Assembly: GCF_946482605.1 (NCBI RefSeq)
Contig: NZ_CAMLSE010000019.1
Location: forward strand, 1-64,000
From: an uncultured Dyadobacter sp.
GTDB taxonomy: Bacteria > Bacteroidota > Bacteroidia > Cytophagales > Spirosomataceae
Direction of reading: 5' to 3'
Length of the DNA stretch: 64,000 bases
In this document: one piece after another, positions 44,353 to 52,830 of the stretch
Layout of the letters: each line of letters opens with the position of its first letter
Numbering within the stretch: position 1 is the stretch's first letter
Program-made: the position numbers and the translations under genes
The notes under the pieces: model-generated
Told to the model about the DNA's origin: nothing
Database searches by the model: none
Seen by the model: only the letters and a program-made list of their open reading frames with translations

Positions 44353-45879
44353 TTAGTTCCACTGCACCTCGACCACATAGTCACGCAGGTCGATTGTCGT
44401 AAATTTTTCGTTGTTCTGACGTTTCAGCGAGATTTTACCGTTCTGGATTTTTCCAACCTGCTGCGCGATCACGTCTTTTTCGTTTTTCTTGCGATAAATG
44501 GCCACCAGTGAATCCTGGCTGGTCACATCCACCTCACAAGTCCGGCCCTTGGCGGTCACCAGCTTGGAGTTGTTGGGCAGGTAAGGTGCTTTCGCCAGCG
44601 CCAGTGCGCGGGAAGCCTGCGGCACGCCGTAGCCGATATAGTTATTTCCATAAGGATACAAATGCGAAGATTTTTCGATCAATGCGATCAGCTCCTTGTT
44701 CGAAAGCATAGGATTGGCTTGCAAAAGACAAGCCGCAAAACCAGTGATCACCGGTGCAGAAAGCGAAGTACCGTACAGGGAGAAGCAGGATACATTGGGT
44801 TTGACATAGGATAAAAACTCGGGCCCTACGCTGCTGTACCCAATCCGGTTCCAAAGCTTCCCATTGGTTGCTCCCACGGAAAGCACGCCCTGGGCGTCGG
44901 CAGGGGCCGAAACGATACCCCAGCTTTTGTCATCGCCTTCGTTACCAGCCGATACGATCAGCATAATGCCTTTTTTGTCCGAGGCAATCTGCGCTGCTTT
45001 GGTGATGGCGCTGGTTTTTCCATCCATTTGAGAAGGCAGATAGTTTTCTTTGGGATCCGAGAAACCCTTTGCATAGCCCAATGAAGTATTGATCAGGCGT
45101 ACCCCCAGACTGTCCATCCACTCCATGGCAGCGATCCAGTTGTCCTCTTCTCCACGGTATTCGCGCATGGAATAATCAGTTCTGGCGAGGTAGAATTTCG
45201 CATTGGTGGCCATTCCGTATTGAACCTGATCCTGATAGTCTATTCCCGAGATCGCGGCGAGTACTTCGGTTCCGTGCATATCGGAGAATGATTCGGCGGT
45301 GCTGAAAAGCAGCTCGCCCGGACGTCCGCGTTTTACATAGTCGCGGATACCTAATATTCGGTTGTTTGAAAAAACCTGAGAAAGGGAAAGCGAAGAGTCC
45401 GCGCCATAAAAGCCGGCATCGATCACCCCGATCGTTACGTCTTTGGCGGTAATGCCTTCTTTCAGGAACACATTAGCCTGTACCTGAGACATCACCGGCG
45501 CCATTTGGGCCTTTTCAACGGGGTTAGTACGGGTAATGACGAAGCCCGGATCGATCATAACCACGTCCTCCACAAAATCCAGCTCCCGTACTTTCATCGC
45601 CTGTTCGCTCGTCAGATTGGCAGATATGGCATTCAGCCATTTGGAGCGGTTGATGATATTGACAGACTGCCCACGTAAAGCCGTCTCATATTCTTTTTTG
45701 ATGGGAAGATCGGTTTCATCCGATAGCACAAGCCCCATTTTCTGCCGGTTTTCAAGTGTCAATGCAGACACAGCCGGGCTCGTGTTCAAGTCTTTGTTTT
45801 TCAGATAAATCCAATATTTCGGGCTTGCGGACAACACAAAAGGCACCAAAGCAAACGCAAGCAGAAGCAATCTTTTCAT
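44353..45879 (-). CDS. Exported subtilisin-like serine peptidase (S8)
   Basis: A 508-residue S8 peptidase with a signal peptide (MKRLLLLAFALVPFVLS). A propeptide/inhibitor-like segment (about residues 25-120) comes before the catalytic domain. The triad is complete: Asp154 in VIDAGFYG, His202 in DMHGTEVLAA and Ser372 in GTSLSAPV, with the oxyanion Asn in SAGNEGD. The last 75 residues form a small beta domain without a clear sorting tail. An ATG nine bases upstream (45888) is equally possible. A promoter precedes it at 45920-45953. Probably periplasmic or surface protein turnover. Confidence 0.9.
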   Translation of the reverse strand: MKRLLLLAFALVPFVLSASPKYWIYLKNKDLNTSPAVSALTLENRQKMGLVLSDETDLPIKKEYETALRGQSVNIINRSKWLNAISANLTSEQAMKVRELDFVEDVVMIDPGFVITRTNPVEKAQMAPVMSQVQANVFLKEGITAKDVTIGVIDAGFYGADSSLSLSQVFSNNRILGIRDYVKRGRPGELLFSTAESFSDMHGTEVLAAISGIDYQDQVQYGMATNAKFYLARTDYSMREYRGEEDNWIAAMEWMDSLGVRLINTSLGYAKGFSDPKENYLPSQMDGKTSAITKAAQIASDKKGIMLIVSAGNEGDDKSWGIVSAPADAQGVLSVGATNGKLWNRIGYSSVGPEFLSYVKPNVSCFSLYGTSLSAPVITGFAACLLQANPMLSNKELIALIEKSSHLYPYGNNYIGYGVPQASRALALAKAPYLPNNSKLVTAKGRTCEVDVTSQDSLVAIYRKKNEKDVIAQQVGKIQNGKISLKRQNNEKFTTIDLRDYVVEVQWN

Positions 45880-45919
45880 CAACGGCATTAGTTAGGTATT
45901 CTCAGTCAATTTGGTATCT

Positions 45920-45953
45920 CAAAGGTACTATTAGCTGCTAAAATCACGACCAA
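45920..45953 (-). promoter_or_regulatory. Likely promoter of the subtilase gene
   Basis: On the minus strand TTG (45951-45953), 23 bases, TACCTTTG (45920-45927), about 35-40 bases before the start codon. Confidence 0.5.
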
Positions 45954-46046
45954 AAGGTCTTTTCCTCCAACGCAGTCTTTTGGAATTTTTGAACAAGATA
46001 AACGTAATTTTACAAATTAAATTACCTGATCTGAAAAAATACCCCT

Positions 46047-47336
46047 ATGCGATATTCCCCCATCGACAAAAAGCTGTTTATCGAAAACAGACGCCGTCTG
46101 GCGTCATTACTGGCTCCCAAATCACTCGTCGTTCTGCATTCCAATGACATTATGCCCACCAATGGCGATGGGACCATGGGCTTTAAGCAGAACAGTGATT
46201 TGTTTTACCTCACCGGGGTCGATCAGGAGGAAACAGTCCTGGTAATTTCACCGGATCACCCCGATCCCAAGTTTCGGGAAGTCCTTTTCCTTCGTGAAAC
46301 CAATGAGCTCATCGCCGTTTGGGAAGGTGAAAAACTAACCAAAGAGCAAGCCCGCGAAGTCACCGGCATTCAGAGTATTTACTGGACACACCAATATGAA
46401 ACCATTTTCGCCGGCATCGTTTTCGAAGCCAGCCAGGTTTACCTGAATACCAACGAACATACCCGCAGCGACTCGTACGTGCAGACGCGCGACGCCCGCT
46501 TCATTAGTGAGTTCAGGGAGAAATATCCCTTACATACGCTCGCCCGGCTCGCCCCGCTGATGCATCAGCTGCGGGCGATAAAGCAGCCGGAAGAAGTCGC
46601 ATTGCTGCAAAAAGCCTGCGACATCACAGGGCTGGGGTTTAAAAGGCTTTTGAAGTTCGTCAAACCGGGTGTACATGAGTTTGAGATCGAAGCGGAGTTG
46701 CTTCATGAATTTATCAGGAACCGCTCCAAAGGGTTTTCCTACCAACCTATTATCGCTTCCGGTGCGAATGCCTGCGTGCTGCATTACATTCAAAATAACC
46801 AGCTGTGTAAGGACGGCGACGTTCTGCTGCTCGACGTGGCCGCGGAATATGCCAACTATGCAGCCGACCTGACCCGCAGTATTCCTGTTAATGGCCGGTT
46901 TACGAAACGGCAGCGCGATGTGTACGACGCAGTACTTAGGGTTTTCAAGGCGGCAAAAGGCCTACTGGTGCCCGGCAATATCTGGGACGAGTATCACCAG
47001 GAAATTGGCAGGATCATGGAAAGCGAGCTCATCGGACTCGGGCTGATTACCAAAGAGGATGTTGCAAAGCAGGATCCCGACTTGCCTGCTTACAAGAAAT
47101 ACTTCCCCCACGGCACTTCACATTTCCTGGGGCTGGACGTTCATGATGTGGGAAACAAGTACCGTCGTTTTGAACCTGGAATGGTGTTTACCTGCGAGCC
47201 GGGCATCTACATCCGCGAAGAAGGATTGGGCATTCGTTTGGAAAACGATATTCTGATTACGGAAAATGGTAATGTGGATCTGATGGCCGACATTCCGTTG
47301 GAGGCGGAGGAGATTGAGGAGTGGATGAATACGTAG
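46047..47336 (+). CDS. Xaa-Pro aminopeptidase (aminopeptidase P, M24B)
   Basis: A 429-residue cytosolic peptidase that cuts the bond before proline at position two. The N-terminal creatinase-like domain (1-175, SDLFYLTGVDQEETVLV) is followed by the pita-bread domain. The five metal ligands are visible: Asp in LLLDVAAEY, Asp in NYAADLTRS, His in PHGTSHFLGLDVHD, Glu in CEPGIYI and Glu in IRLENDIL. Length and order are typical of bacterial PepP. It is divergent from the subtilase gene. Confidence 0.93.
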   Translation: MRYSPIDKKLFIENRRRLASLLAPKSLVVLHSNDIMPTNGDGTMGFKQNSDLFYLTGVDQEETVLVISPDHPDPKFREVLFLRETNELIAVWEGEKLTKEQAREVTGIQSIYWTHQYETIFAGIVFEASQVYLNTNEHTRSDSYVQTRDARFISEFREKYPLHTLARLAPLMHQLRAIKQPEEVALLQKACDITGLGFKRLLKFVKPGVHEFEIEAELLHEFIRNRSKGFSYQPIIASGANACVLHYIQNNQLCKDGDVLLLDVAAEYANYAADLTRSIPVNGRFTKRQRDVYDAVLRVFKAAKGLLVPGNIWDEYHQEIGRIMESELIGLGLITKEDVAKQDPDLPAYKKYFPHGTSHFLGLDVHDVGNKYRRFEPGMVFTCEPGIYIREEGLGIRLENDILITENGNVDLMADIPLEAEEIEEWMNT

Positions 47337-47392
47337 GTATGAGATCAGTTTCGTAATTTTATTGCTCACCATATCACATACACTTCAAAATT

Positions 47393-47797
47393 ATGGCAAA
47401 ACAAGAACTCTCTGCACAGGAAGCTGTAACCGAAGCGAAACGCTATCTGAACAATGCAAAGGATATCTTACGCGAAAAGGGCGCTAAAGATGAAGGATAT
47501 TACCGGGATGCCAAATATGTAAAAATGGCCGGGCATACTGCTTATTCCGGAGTACTTTTTGCGTTAGATCATTATTTTGGCAAAAAGACAAAAGGTCGAA
47601 AAGATGTAGATTGGTACAAGATCAATCTTTCCAAGGAGGATCGAAAAGTACTCGACGCTTTCGAGACAGTTTACGAGCAACTGCACCTGGTCATGGCCTA
47701 TGATGGAGCAGGAAATGCTGAAATGGTGAAAATCGGTTTTAAAGAAGCCGAACGTATCATCGACTGGGTCGCAACGCGCACAGCGACGGCCGCCTGA
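47393..47797 (+). CDS. DUF5618 family protein
   Basis: A 134-residue, helix-rich cytosolic protein (AVTEAKRYLNNAKDILREKG, then YYRDAKYVKMAGHTAYSGVLFALDHYF, then VLDAFETVYEQLHLVMAYDG). The pattern matches DUF5618, a Bacteroidota family without known function whose fold resembles HEPN-type four-helix proteins. No HEPN RxxxxH motif is seen. It follows the aminopeptidase gene after 56 bases and is closed by a terminator. Confidence 0.8.
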   Translation: MAKQELSAQEAVTEAKRYLNNAKDILREKGAKDEGYYRDAKYVKMAGHTAYSGVLFALDHYFGKKTKGRKDVDWYKINLSKEDRKVLDAFETVYEQLHLVMAYDGAGNAEMVKIGFKEAERIIDWVATRTATAA

Positions 47798-47815
47798 AGT
47801 AAAAAATACAATGCG

Positions 47816-47850
47816 AAGCCGGGGAGGTCTACGATCTTCCCGGCTTTATT
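47816..47850 (+). terminator. Terminator after the DUF5618 gene
   Basis: AAGCCGGGGAG (47816-47826) pairs with CTTCCCGGCTT (47836-47846), 11 pairs with one G-U, nine-base loop, followed by TATT. Confidence 0.75.
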
Positions 47851-47871
47851 CATGAATACAAATCACATTGA

Positions 47872-48501
47872 ATGGACATCCTTCCCGAAGACATCTACAA
47901 ACTTCTCATTTCCTTTACCCTGGGCGGGATCATCGGTGCGGAGCGCGAGTACCGAAGCAAATCGGCGGGTTTGCGGACGCTTATTTTAATCGCGATGGGT
48001 TCGACGCTCTTTACGATCCTTTCCATTAAGATCAGTTCGGACGCGGGACGGATTGCGGCCAATATCGTGACAGGTATCGGCTTTATCGGTGCAGGCATCA
48101 TTTTCCGGGAAAATAATAGGGTCGTAGGGATTACGACGGCGGCGATCGTGTGGGTGACGGCGGCAGTGGGGATGGGCATCGGGGCCGGGTTTTATGAGGT
48201 AACAATCGTTTGTTTTGTGATTTCGGGCATGTCGCTGGTGATACTGGCGCCCGTACAGAAGCTTATCCGCAGGAAAAGTCAGATCCGCAACTACCGGGTT
48301 ATGTGCGTGTACCAGCGCAAGACTTTAAAGACCTATGAAAATCTATTTAAAGAATACGATTTGAAAATCCTGCGCGGCGAGCAAAGCCGCATCGGTACCC
48401 ATATAACCGGCAGCTGGACATTACAGGGCTCCGAAAGAAAGCACGAGAAACTAACTCACCACCTGCTCAACGACGCTGATATTCTTGAATTTGATTTTTA
48501 A
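47872..48501 (+). CDS. MgtC/SapB-family membrane protein
   Basis: A 209-residue protein. Residues 1-130 hold four or five hydrophobic segments with the family core GGIIGAEREYRSKSAGLRT, then GIGFIGAGIIFRENNRVVGITTAA, then WVTAAVGMGIGAG. A cytosolic ACT-like tail follows (about 140-209). MgtC proteins affect F-type ATPase activity, Mg2+ limitation and phosphate uptake in other bacteria; the role here is unknown. It lies upstream of the ebo cluster but is separated by 197 bases with a palindrome, so it is probably a separate gene. Confidence 0.9.
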   Translation: MDILPEDIYKLLISFTLGGIIGAEREYRSKSAGLRTLILIAMGSTLFTILSIKISSDAGRIAANIVTGIGFIGAGIIFRENNRVVGITTAAIVWVTAAVGMGIGAGFYEVTIVCFVISGMSLVILAPVQKLIRRKSQIRNYRVMCVYQRKTLKTYENLFKEYDLKILRGEQSRIGTHITGSWTLQGSERKHEKLTHHLLNDADILEFDF

Positions 48502-48516
48502 CCATCAGTTACAAAT

Positions 48517-48545
48517 GATATTAGTTTTTAATTAAAACTGATATC
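48517..48545. repeat. AT-rich palindrome between the MgtC gene and eboA
   Basis: GATATTAGTTTT (48517-48528) and AAAACTGATATC (48534-48545) are inverted with one mismatch (G-U in RNA) and a five-base loop. No T tract follows, so it may be an operator or a processing stem rather than a terminator. It is 15 bases after the MgtC stop and 154 bases before eboA. Confidence 0.5.
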
Positions 48546-48698
48546 TATCATGCCCAAAATGAGCCAAAAAGGGCCTTTGCTACGTTATAAATAGCCAGCA
48601 GGAAACTTTATACCGATAAACAGGCATTATAGCAATAGCCCATATTCTCAAAAGATTTACACGGCGCCAACCGGTAAACGGGATCACAGACAACAGTT

Positions 48699-49547
48699 AT
48701 GTCCGATACTATTAAACAAAAAATCTGGGAGGTCGTCGCCTCGAACACTTCGGCCGAAGAGGCCGGGTGGTTGCAGCAAAAAGGATCCTCCGCCACGCTC
48801 GAACTGATGACCGCATTCGTAGCGGCACCGCGGTTCTTATCCAAGAAAATTCTTTCAACCAGCCCGGAAACGCGGGCGGTGTTGAACCTTGAAATACCCG
48901 GCTTTTCGGTCGATGGCTGGTCGCTTGTGAGACTGGCTCGGGTGTGGCTGCTGACGCAGCTCGATTCTTCGGACAGGGATGAGTATATTAAAAACATCGA
49001 AACCTTGTTTGATACCGCTGAAATGAATGAGCTGGTGGCACTTTACTCCGCATTGCCTCTCCTGTCCTATCCCGACCAATGGCTGTTCAGAGCAACCGAC
49101 GCCGTGCGTTCAAATATGGGTTTTGTCTTTGATGCCATCGCATTACACAATCCTTATCCCGAAAAATATTTCAGCGAGCTCGCATGGAACCAACTGGTGC
49201 TCAAAACGATATTCAACGACAAGCCAATTCATTATATAGAAGGACTTGCTAACCGGATGAATGAAAAGCTTGCCTTAACTTTGTCTGACTTCGCGCACGA
49301 GCGCTGGGCAGCCGGACGCAGCGTCCCCGCACAGGTGTGGCGGCTCACCGGCAAGTACATCAACACAGCGTTGCTGGCAGATATGCAGCATTTGTTTGAT
49401 TCGGAAAAAGAAGAAGATCGCCACGCTGCCGCGTTGGCCTGCGGAGAAGCCTCACTTCCGGCTGCAAACTATCTGCTTGCCAAGTATACCGATCTGGAAA
49501 AAGCAGTTAAATCCGGCGCATTAACCTGGGCCGACCTCGAACATTGA
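48699..49547 (+). CDS. eboA: EboA domain protein
   Basis: A 282-residue helical protein without signal peptide or membrane segments. It matches EboA, the first protein of the ebo/edb cluster, whose biochemical role is unknown. Visible features are an all-helical, HEAT-like layout with SPETRAVLNLEIPGFSVDGWSLVRLARVWLL early and ALYSALPLLSYPDQWLFRATDAVRSNMGFVFDAIALHNPYPE in the middle, the latter being the family's most recognisable stretch. It starts the cluster and is followed by eboB after four bases, so the two are translationally linked. No consensus promoter was found in the 197 bases before it. Confidence 0.87.
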   Translation: MSDTIKQKIWEVVASNTSAEEAGWLQQKGSSATLELMTAFVAAPRFLSKKILSTSPETRAVLNLEIPGFSVDGWSLVRLARVWLLTQLDSSDRDEYIKNIETLFDTAEMNELVALYSALPLLSYPDQWLFRATDAVRSNMGFVFDAIALHNPYPEKYFSELAWNQLVLKTIFNDKPIHYIEGLANRMNEKLALTLSDFAHERWAAGRSVPAQVWRLTGKYINTALLADMQHLFDSEKEEDRHAAALACGEASLPAANYLLAKYTDLEKAVKSGALTWADLEH

Positions 49548-49551
49548 TATT

Positions 49552-50580
49552 ATGTGCCTGAACCATAACGATACCGCCCCCAATCCTTCGCATTTCGAAG
49601 ACAGCGAAGAAGCCAGTCAGACCCCCGCACACCGGGACATCGCCTGGGACGACTACAAAGACCTCATCAAAGGAATGCGCTTCTTCGATCCGCATATCCA
49701 TATGGTATCCCGTACTACCGACGATTACCAGGCCATGAACCAGGCCGGTATCGTGGCGCTCATCGAACCCGCATTCTGGGTCGGCCAGCCACGGACGGGG
49801 TTATCGACATTTAAGGATTATTACAGCAGTCTGGTAGGATGGGAAAGATTCCGGTCCTCGCAGTTTGGGATAAAACACTACTGTACGATGGGCCTCAACT
49901 CCCGCGAAGCCAACAACGAGCCGCTGGCGGAGCAGGTTATGGAAATCCTACCATTGTACATCTATAAAGAAGGCGTAGTGGGTGTGGGTGAGATCGGTTT
50001 TGACGACCAGACACCCGCCGAAGAAAAATACTACCGGCTACAACTGGAACTGGCCAAGGAAGCAAAACTGCCCGTACAAATCCACACGCCTCACCGCGAC
50101 AAGAAGAAAGGTACCGAGCGCAGCATGGCCATTGCATTGGAACACGGTATCGACCCGTCGTTTGTGATCGTCGACCATAACAATGAAGAAACCGTGAAAA
50201 GCGTGCTCGATCAGGGCTTCTGGGCAGCGTTCACCATTTATCCTTTTACCAAAATGGGCAATGAACGGATGGTGAAAGTAGTGGAACAATACGGCCCCGA
50301 ACGCATCATGATCAACTCCGCCGCCGACTGGGGCATTTCCGATCCTTTGGCAATCCCGAAAACAGCTGCGCTGATGAAAATGCGCGGAATTTCCGACGAA
50401 ACGATCCGCCTGGTGACCTACCAGAATGCGATCGACGCATTCGGCAAAAGCGGTCAGATCGACGTAACTGATTTCGAGTCAGGCTATACCGTCAATCAAT
50501 CGGAGAAATTTCATGGTAACAGCATTCTCAGAGGCGGCCAGCAGCCTGCTCCGGTGAAAGACTTTTTAGTGATCAATTAA
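49552..50580 (+). CDS. eboB: EboB, TatD-family metal-dependent hydrolase
   Basis: A 342-residue TIM-barrel amidohydrolase of the TatD type. Metal ligands are visible in FFDPHIHMVSR (His-x-His), VGVGEIGFDD (Glu), PVQIHTPHRD (His), VIVDHNNEET (His) and INSAADWG (Asp). TatD enzymes are nucleases or hydrolases; within ebo clusters EboB probably acts on a small phospho- or ester-linked metabolite. It lacks a signal peptide. It lies four bases after eboA and one base before the GTG start of eboC. Confidence 0.9.
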   Translation: MCLNHNDTAPNPSHFEDSEEASQTPAHRDIAWDDYKDLIKGMRFFDPHIHMVSRTTDDYQAMNQAGIVALIEPAFWVGQPRTGLSTFKDYYSSLVGWERFRSSQFGIKHYCTMGLNSREANNEPLAEQVMEILPLYIYKEGVVGVGEIGFDDQTPAEEKYYRLQLELAKEAKLPVQIHTPHRDKKKGTERSMAIALEHGIDPSFVIVDHNNEETVKSVLDQGFWAAFTIYPFTKMGNERMVKVVEQYGPERIMINSAADWGISDPLAIPKTAALMKMRGISDETIRLVTYQNAIDAFGKSGQIDVTDFESGYTVNQSEKFHGNSILRGGQQPAPVKDFLVIN

Positions 50581-50581
50581 A

Positions 50582-51451
50582 GTGAGCAGTCTCAAACCCT
50601 ATTTGCAGCTGACGCGCCCGGCCAATCTGGTAACCGCCATCGCGGATATCCTGGCCGGTATGGCCATTGCGCAATTCACCTTTTCGGATTTTTCACCCGC
50701 ATTACTCGTCCTTTCCACCCTCGGCCTCTATGGCGGCGGCGTGGTAATGAACGACGTTTTCGACGCCCGACTGGATTCCGTCGAACGCCCCGAACGCCCC
50801 ATTCCGAGCGGGAAGGTTCCGCTCGCACAGGCTGCTGCTATGGGCATTTCGCTATTGCTGCTCGGCATTATCGCGGCAGGTGCATTCAGTCTGCAAAGCG
50901 GGATGATCGCAGTGGTGGTGGCCATGCTTACTATTTTGTACAACCGTTTTGCCAAACATCATGTATTCTTCGGCCCGCTCGTGATGGGCATGTGCCGGGG
51001 CGGTAACCTGATCCTGGGTATGAGCGTGTTGCCCGAATCGTTCCAGCAATGGGGGTTTATCGCTATTTTCCCGATCATGTACATCGGCGCGATCACGCTG
51101 ATCAGCCAGGATGAGGTGCATGGAGGTAAAAAGCGCACATTATACATCGCGGCATTCCTTTACCTGGCCGTTCTCGCGGCCCAGCTCACGATTGCGCAGG
51201 GAAAAGGTAATCTTTTATTTACCATTCCGTTTGTATTGCTGCATGCCTGGTTCATTTTCCGGCCGCTTTGGAATGCCATGCAAAACCCGATCGGCCCGCT
51301 GATCGGTAAGGCGGTGAAAGCCGGGGTGATTTCCCTGATTGTGATGAATGCATCCTGGTGCGCGGCTTTCGGATTGCTGCCGGTAGCCTTCGCGGTACTC
51401 GCATTATTGCCGCTTTCGATGTATTTGGCGAAGGCATTTGCGGTTACTTAA
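50582..51451 (+). CDS. eboC: EboC, UbiA-family prenyltransferase
   Basis: A 289-residue integral membrane protein with about eight or nine segments. The first Asp-rich motif is intact (NDVFDARLD, Asn57-Asp65), and the second loop is altered (ISQDEVHGGKKR around residue 180). UbiA enzymes move prenyl groups from a diphosphate to a ring acceptor, so EboC would add a lipid anchor to the ebo metabolite at the inner membrane. The start is a GTG at 50582, one base after the eboB stop; no ATG is in reach. It is the last gene before the internal hairpin. Confidence 0.9.
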   Translation: MSSLKPYLQLTRPANLVTAIADILAGMAIAQFTFSDFSPALLVLSTLGLYGGGVVMNDVFDARLDSVERPERPIPSGKVPLAQAAAMGISLLLLGIIAAGAFSLQSGMIAVVVAMLTILYNRFAKHHVFFGPLVMGMCRGGNLILGMSVLPESFQQWGFIAIFPIMYIGAITLISQDEVHGGKKRTLYIAAFLYLAVLAAQLTIAQGKGNLLFTIPFVLLHAWFIFRPLWNAMQNPIGPLIGKAVKAGVISLIVMNASWCAAFGLLPVAFAVLALLPLSMYLAKAFAVT

Positions 51452-51598
51452 TAAAGGAGGGAAGAAAGGGAGGAAGGACAATGGAGATAGCACGGCTCAT
51501 GTAAAGAGCGTGTGGTTTCTACCTAATTAATTAATTGGACGATGACGGGACGGGGAAAACCTGTTAATTTTAGTCTTTATATCAATGATTTTGAGCCG

Positions 51599-51625
51599 CG
51601 TTTGAACGGATCGTGTTTTCAAACG
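51599..51625 (+). terminator. Terminator-like hairpin between eboC and eboD
   Basis: CGTTTGAA (51599-51606) and TTCAAACG (51618-51625) form a perfect eight-pair stem with an 11-base loop, followed by TTTTATTT. It could end an eboABC transcript or act as an attenuator. It lies ahead of the eboD ATG at 51658, so a GTG start at 51613 inside the hairpin is unlikely. Confidence 0.5.
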
Positions 51626-51657
51626 TTTTATTTATAAATACCCACTTTGCTAGTGTA

Positions 51658-52830
51658 ATGCAGAATTCAATGCAACCCATCAAACAACGTTTCCAGGTGG
51701 AATACAACTATGCCGTATTCTTCACCCAACATCTTTTTGACACCCAGAACCCGTTACTGAAAGATTTTTTTCAAGATTATACCGAGCAGGGCTTTCAACG
51801 CAAGGCCCTGGTGATCGTGGACGAGGGGTTTGAACAGACGCATCCGGAACTGAAAAATCAGATCCGCACTTACTTTGCACAAAATGCGGCGCATATCCAG
51901 CTGGCGGCCGAAATCATTTCGGTTCCGGGTGGGGAAGCCTGCAAAAACGATCCTTCACAATTCGATAAGCTCGTGGAGGCCGTCGATGCATTTGGTATTG
52001 ACCGCCATTCATTTGTAATAGGAATCGGCGGCGGTGCTGTGCTCGACCTCGTAGGTTACGCCGCGGCGGTTTCACACCGGGGCATCAAGCTGATCCGCAT
52101 TCCGACGACCGTTCTCGCCCAAAACGATTCGGGCGTAGGCGTCAAAAACAGCATTAATTTTCACGGTAAAAAGAACTTCCTCGGCACATTCGCACCGCCG
52201 GTGGCTGTTTTCAATGATCTGACGTTCCTGCGCACGCTCGACGACCGCGACTGGCGAGGCGGGCTTGCAGAAGCCGTGAAGGTGGCGTTGATCAAGGACG
52301 CCGCGTTCTTCGAATGGATCGAAGAACACGCAACGGCGCTGGCCAACCGCGATGAAGACGCTATGGCGTACCTCATCCACCGCTGCGCCGAAATGCACAC
52401 CGACCACATTGCCGGCGGCGATCCCTTTGAATTCGGCTCCTCACGCCCGCTGGATTTCGGTCACTGGGCCGCACATAAGCTGGAATTCCTGACCGGCTTC
52501 CAGGTACGTCACGGCGAAGCAGTCGCTATCGGTATCGCATTGGATTGTGTGTATGCCCATAAAATAGGCATGCTGGCGGAGAGCGATCTCAACCGCATTA
52601 TTGACGTATTGACCAAAGTCGGTTTTGAACTATACCATTCAAAACTCGCTGAAAACGATAAAATCAACCTCCGCAACGGCTTGCAGGAATTCCGCGAGCA
52701 TTTGGGCGGCAGGCTGACGATCATGCTGCTTGAAAAAATTGGAAGAGGAGTGGAAGTGCATGAACTGGATGCCGACCTGATCGCACAGTCGGTGGATTAC
52801 CTCGAAAGTTCCAAAATTATCCCTGCATGA
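51658..52830 (+). CDS. eboD: EboD, 3-dehydroquinate synthase-like protein
   Basis: About 390 residues of the sugar-phosphate cyclase (dehydroquinate synthase) family. Landmarks are VPGGEACKND, GIGGGAVLDLVGYAA (NAD+ loop), RIPTTVLAQNDSGVGVKNSIN, AEAVKVALIKD (Lys) and the metal His residues in DFGHWAAHKLE and QVRHGEAVAIGIA. It probably makes a cyclitol from a sugar phosphate rather than serving the shikimate route, since no aro genes adjoin it and it sits in the ebo cluster. The ATG at 51658 is preferred to the GTG at 51613. Its stop overlaps the eboE start (ATGA). Confidence 0.9.
   Translation: MQNSMQPIKQRFQVEYNYAVFFTQHLFDTQNPLLKDFFQDYTEQGFQRKALVIVDEGFEQTHPELKNQIRTYFAQNAAHIQLAAEIISVPGGEACKNDPSQFDKLVEAVDAFGIDRHSFVIGIGGGAVLDLVGYAAAVSHRGIKLIRIPTTVLAQNDSGVGVKNSINFHGKKNFLGTFAPPVAVFNDLTFLRTLDDRDWRGGLAEAVKVALIKDAAFFEWIEEHATALANRDEDAMAYLIHRCAEMHTDHIAGGDPFEFGSSRPLDFGHWAAHKLEFLTGFQVRHGEAVAIGIALDCVYAHKIGMLAESDLNRIIDVLTKVGFELYHSKLAENDKINLRNGLQEFREHLGGRLTIMLLEKIGRGVEVHELDADLIAQSVDYLESSKIIPA

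Noticed and set aside
51452..51478. Purine-rich tract after eboC resembling Shine-Dalgarno sequences
   Set aside because: No start codon follows at a suitable distance, and this lineage rarely uses Shine-Dalgarno sites.
51613..51657. GTG start extending EboD by 15 residues
   Set aside because: It lies inside the hairpin, and the extension has no match to the family's usual N-terminus; the ATG at 51658 suffices.
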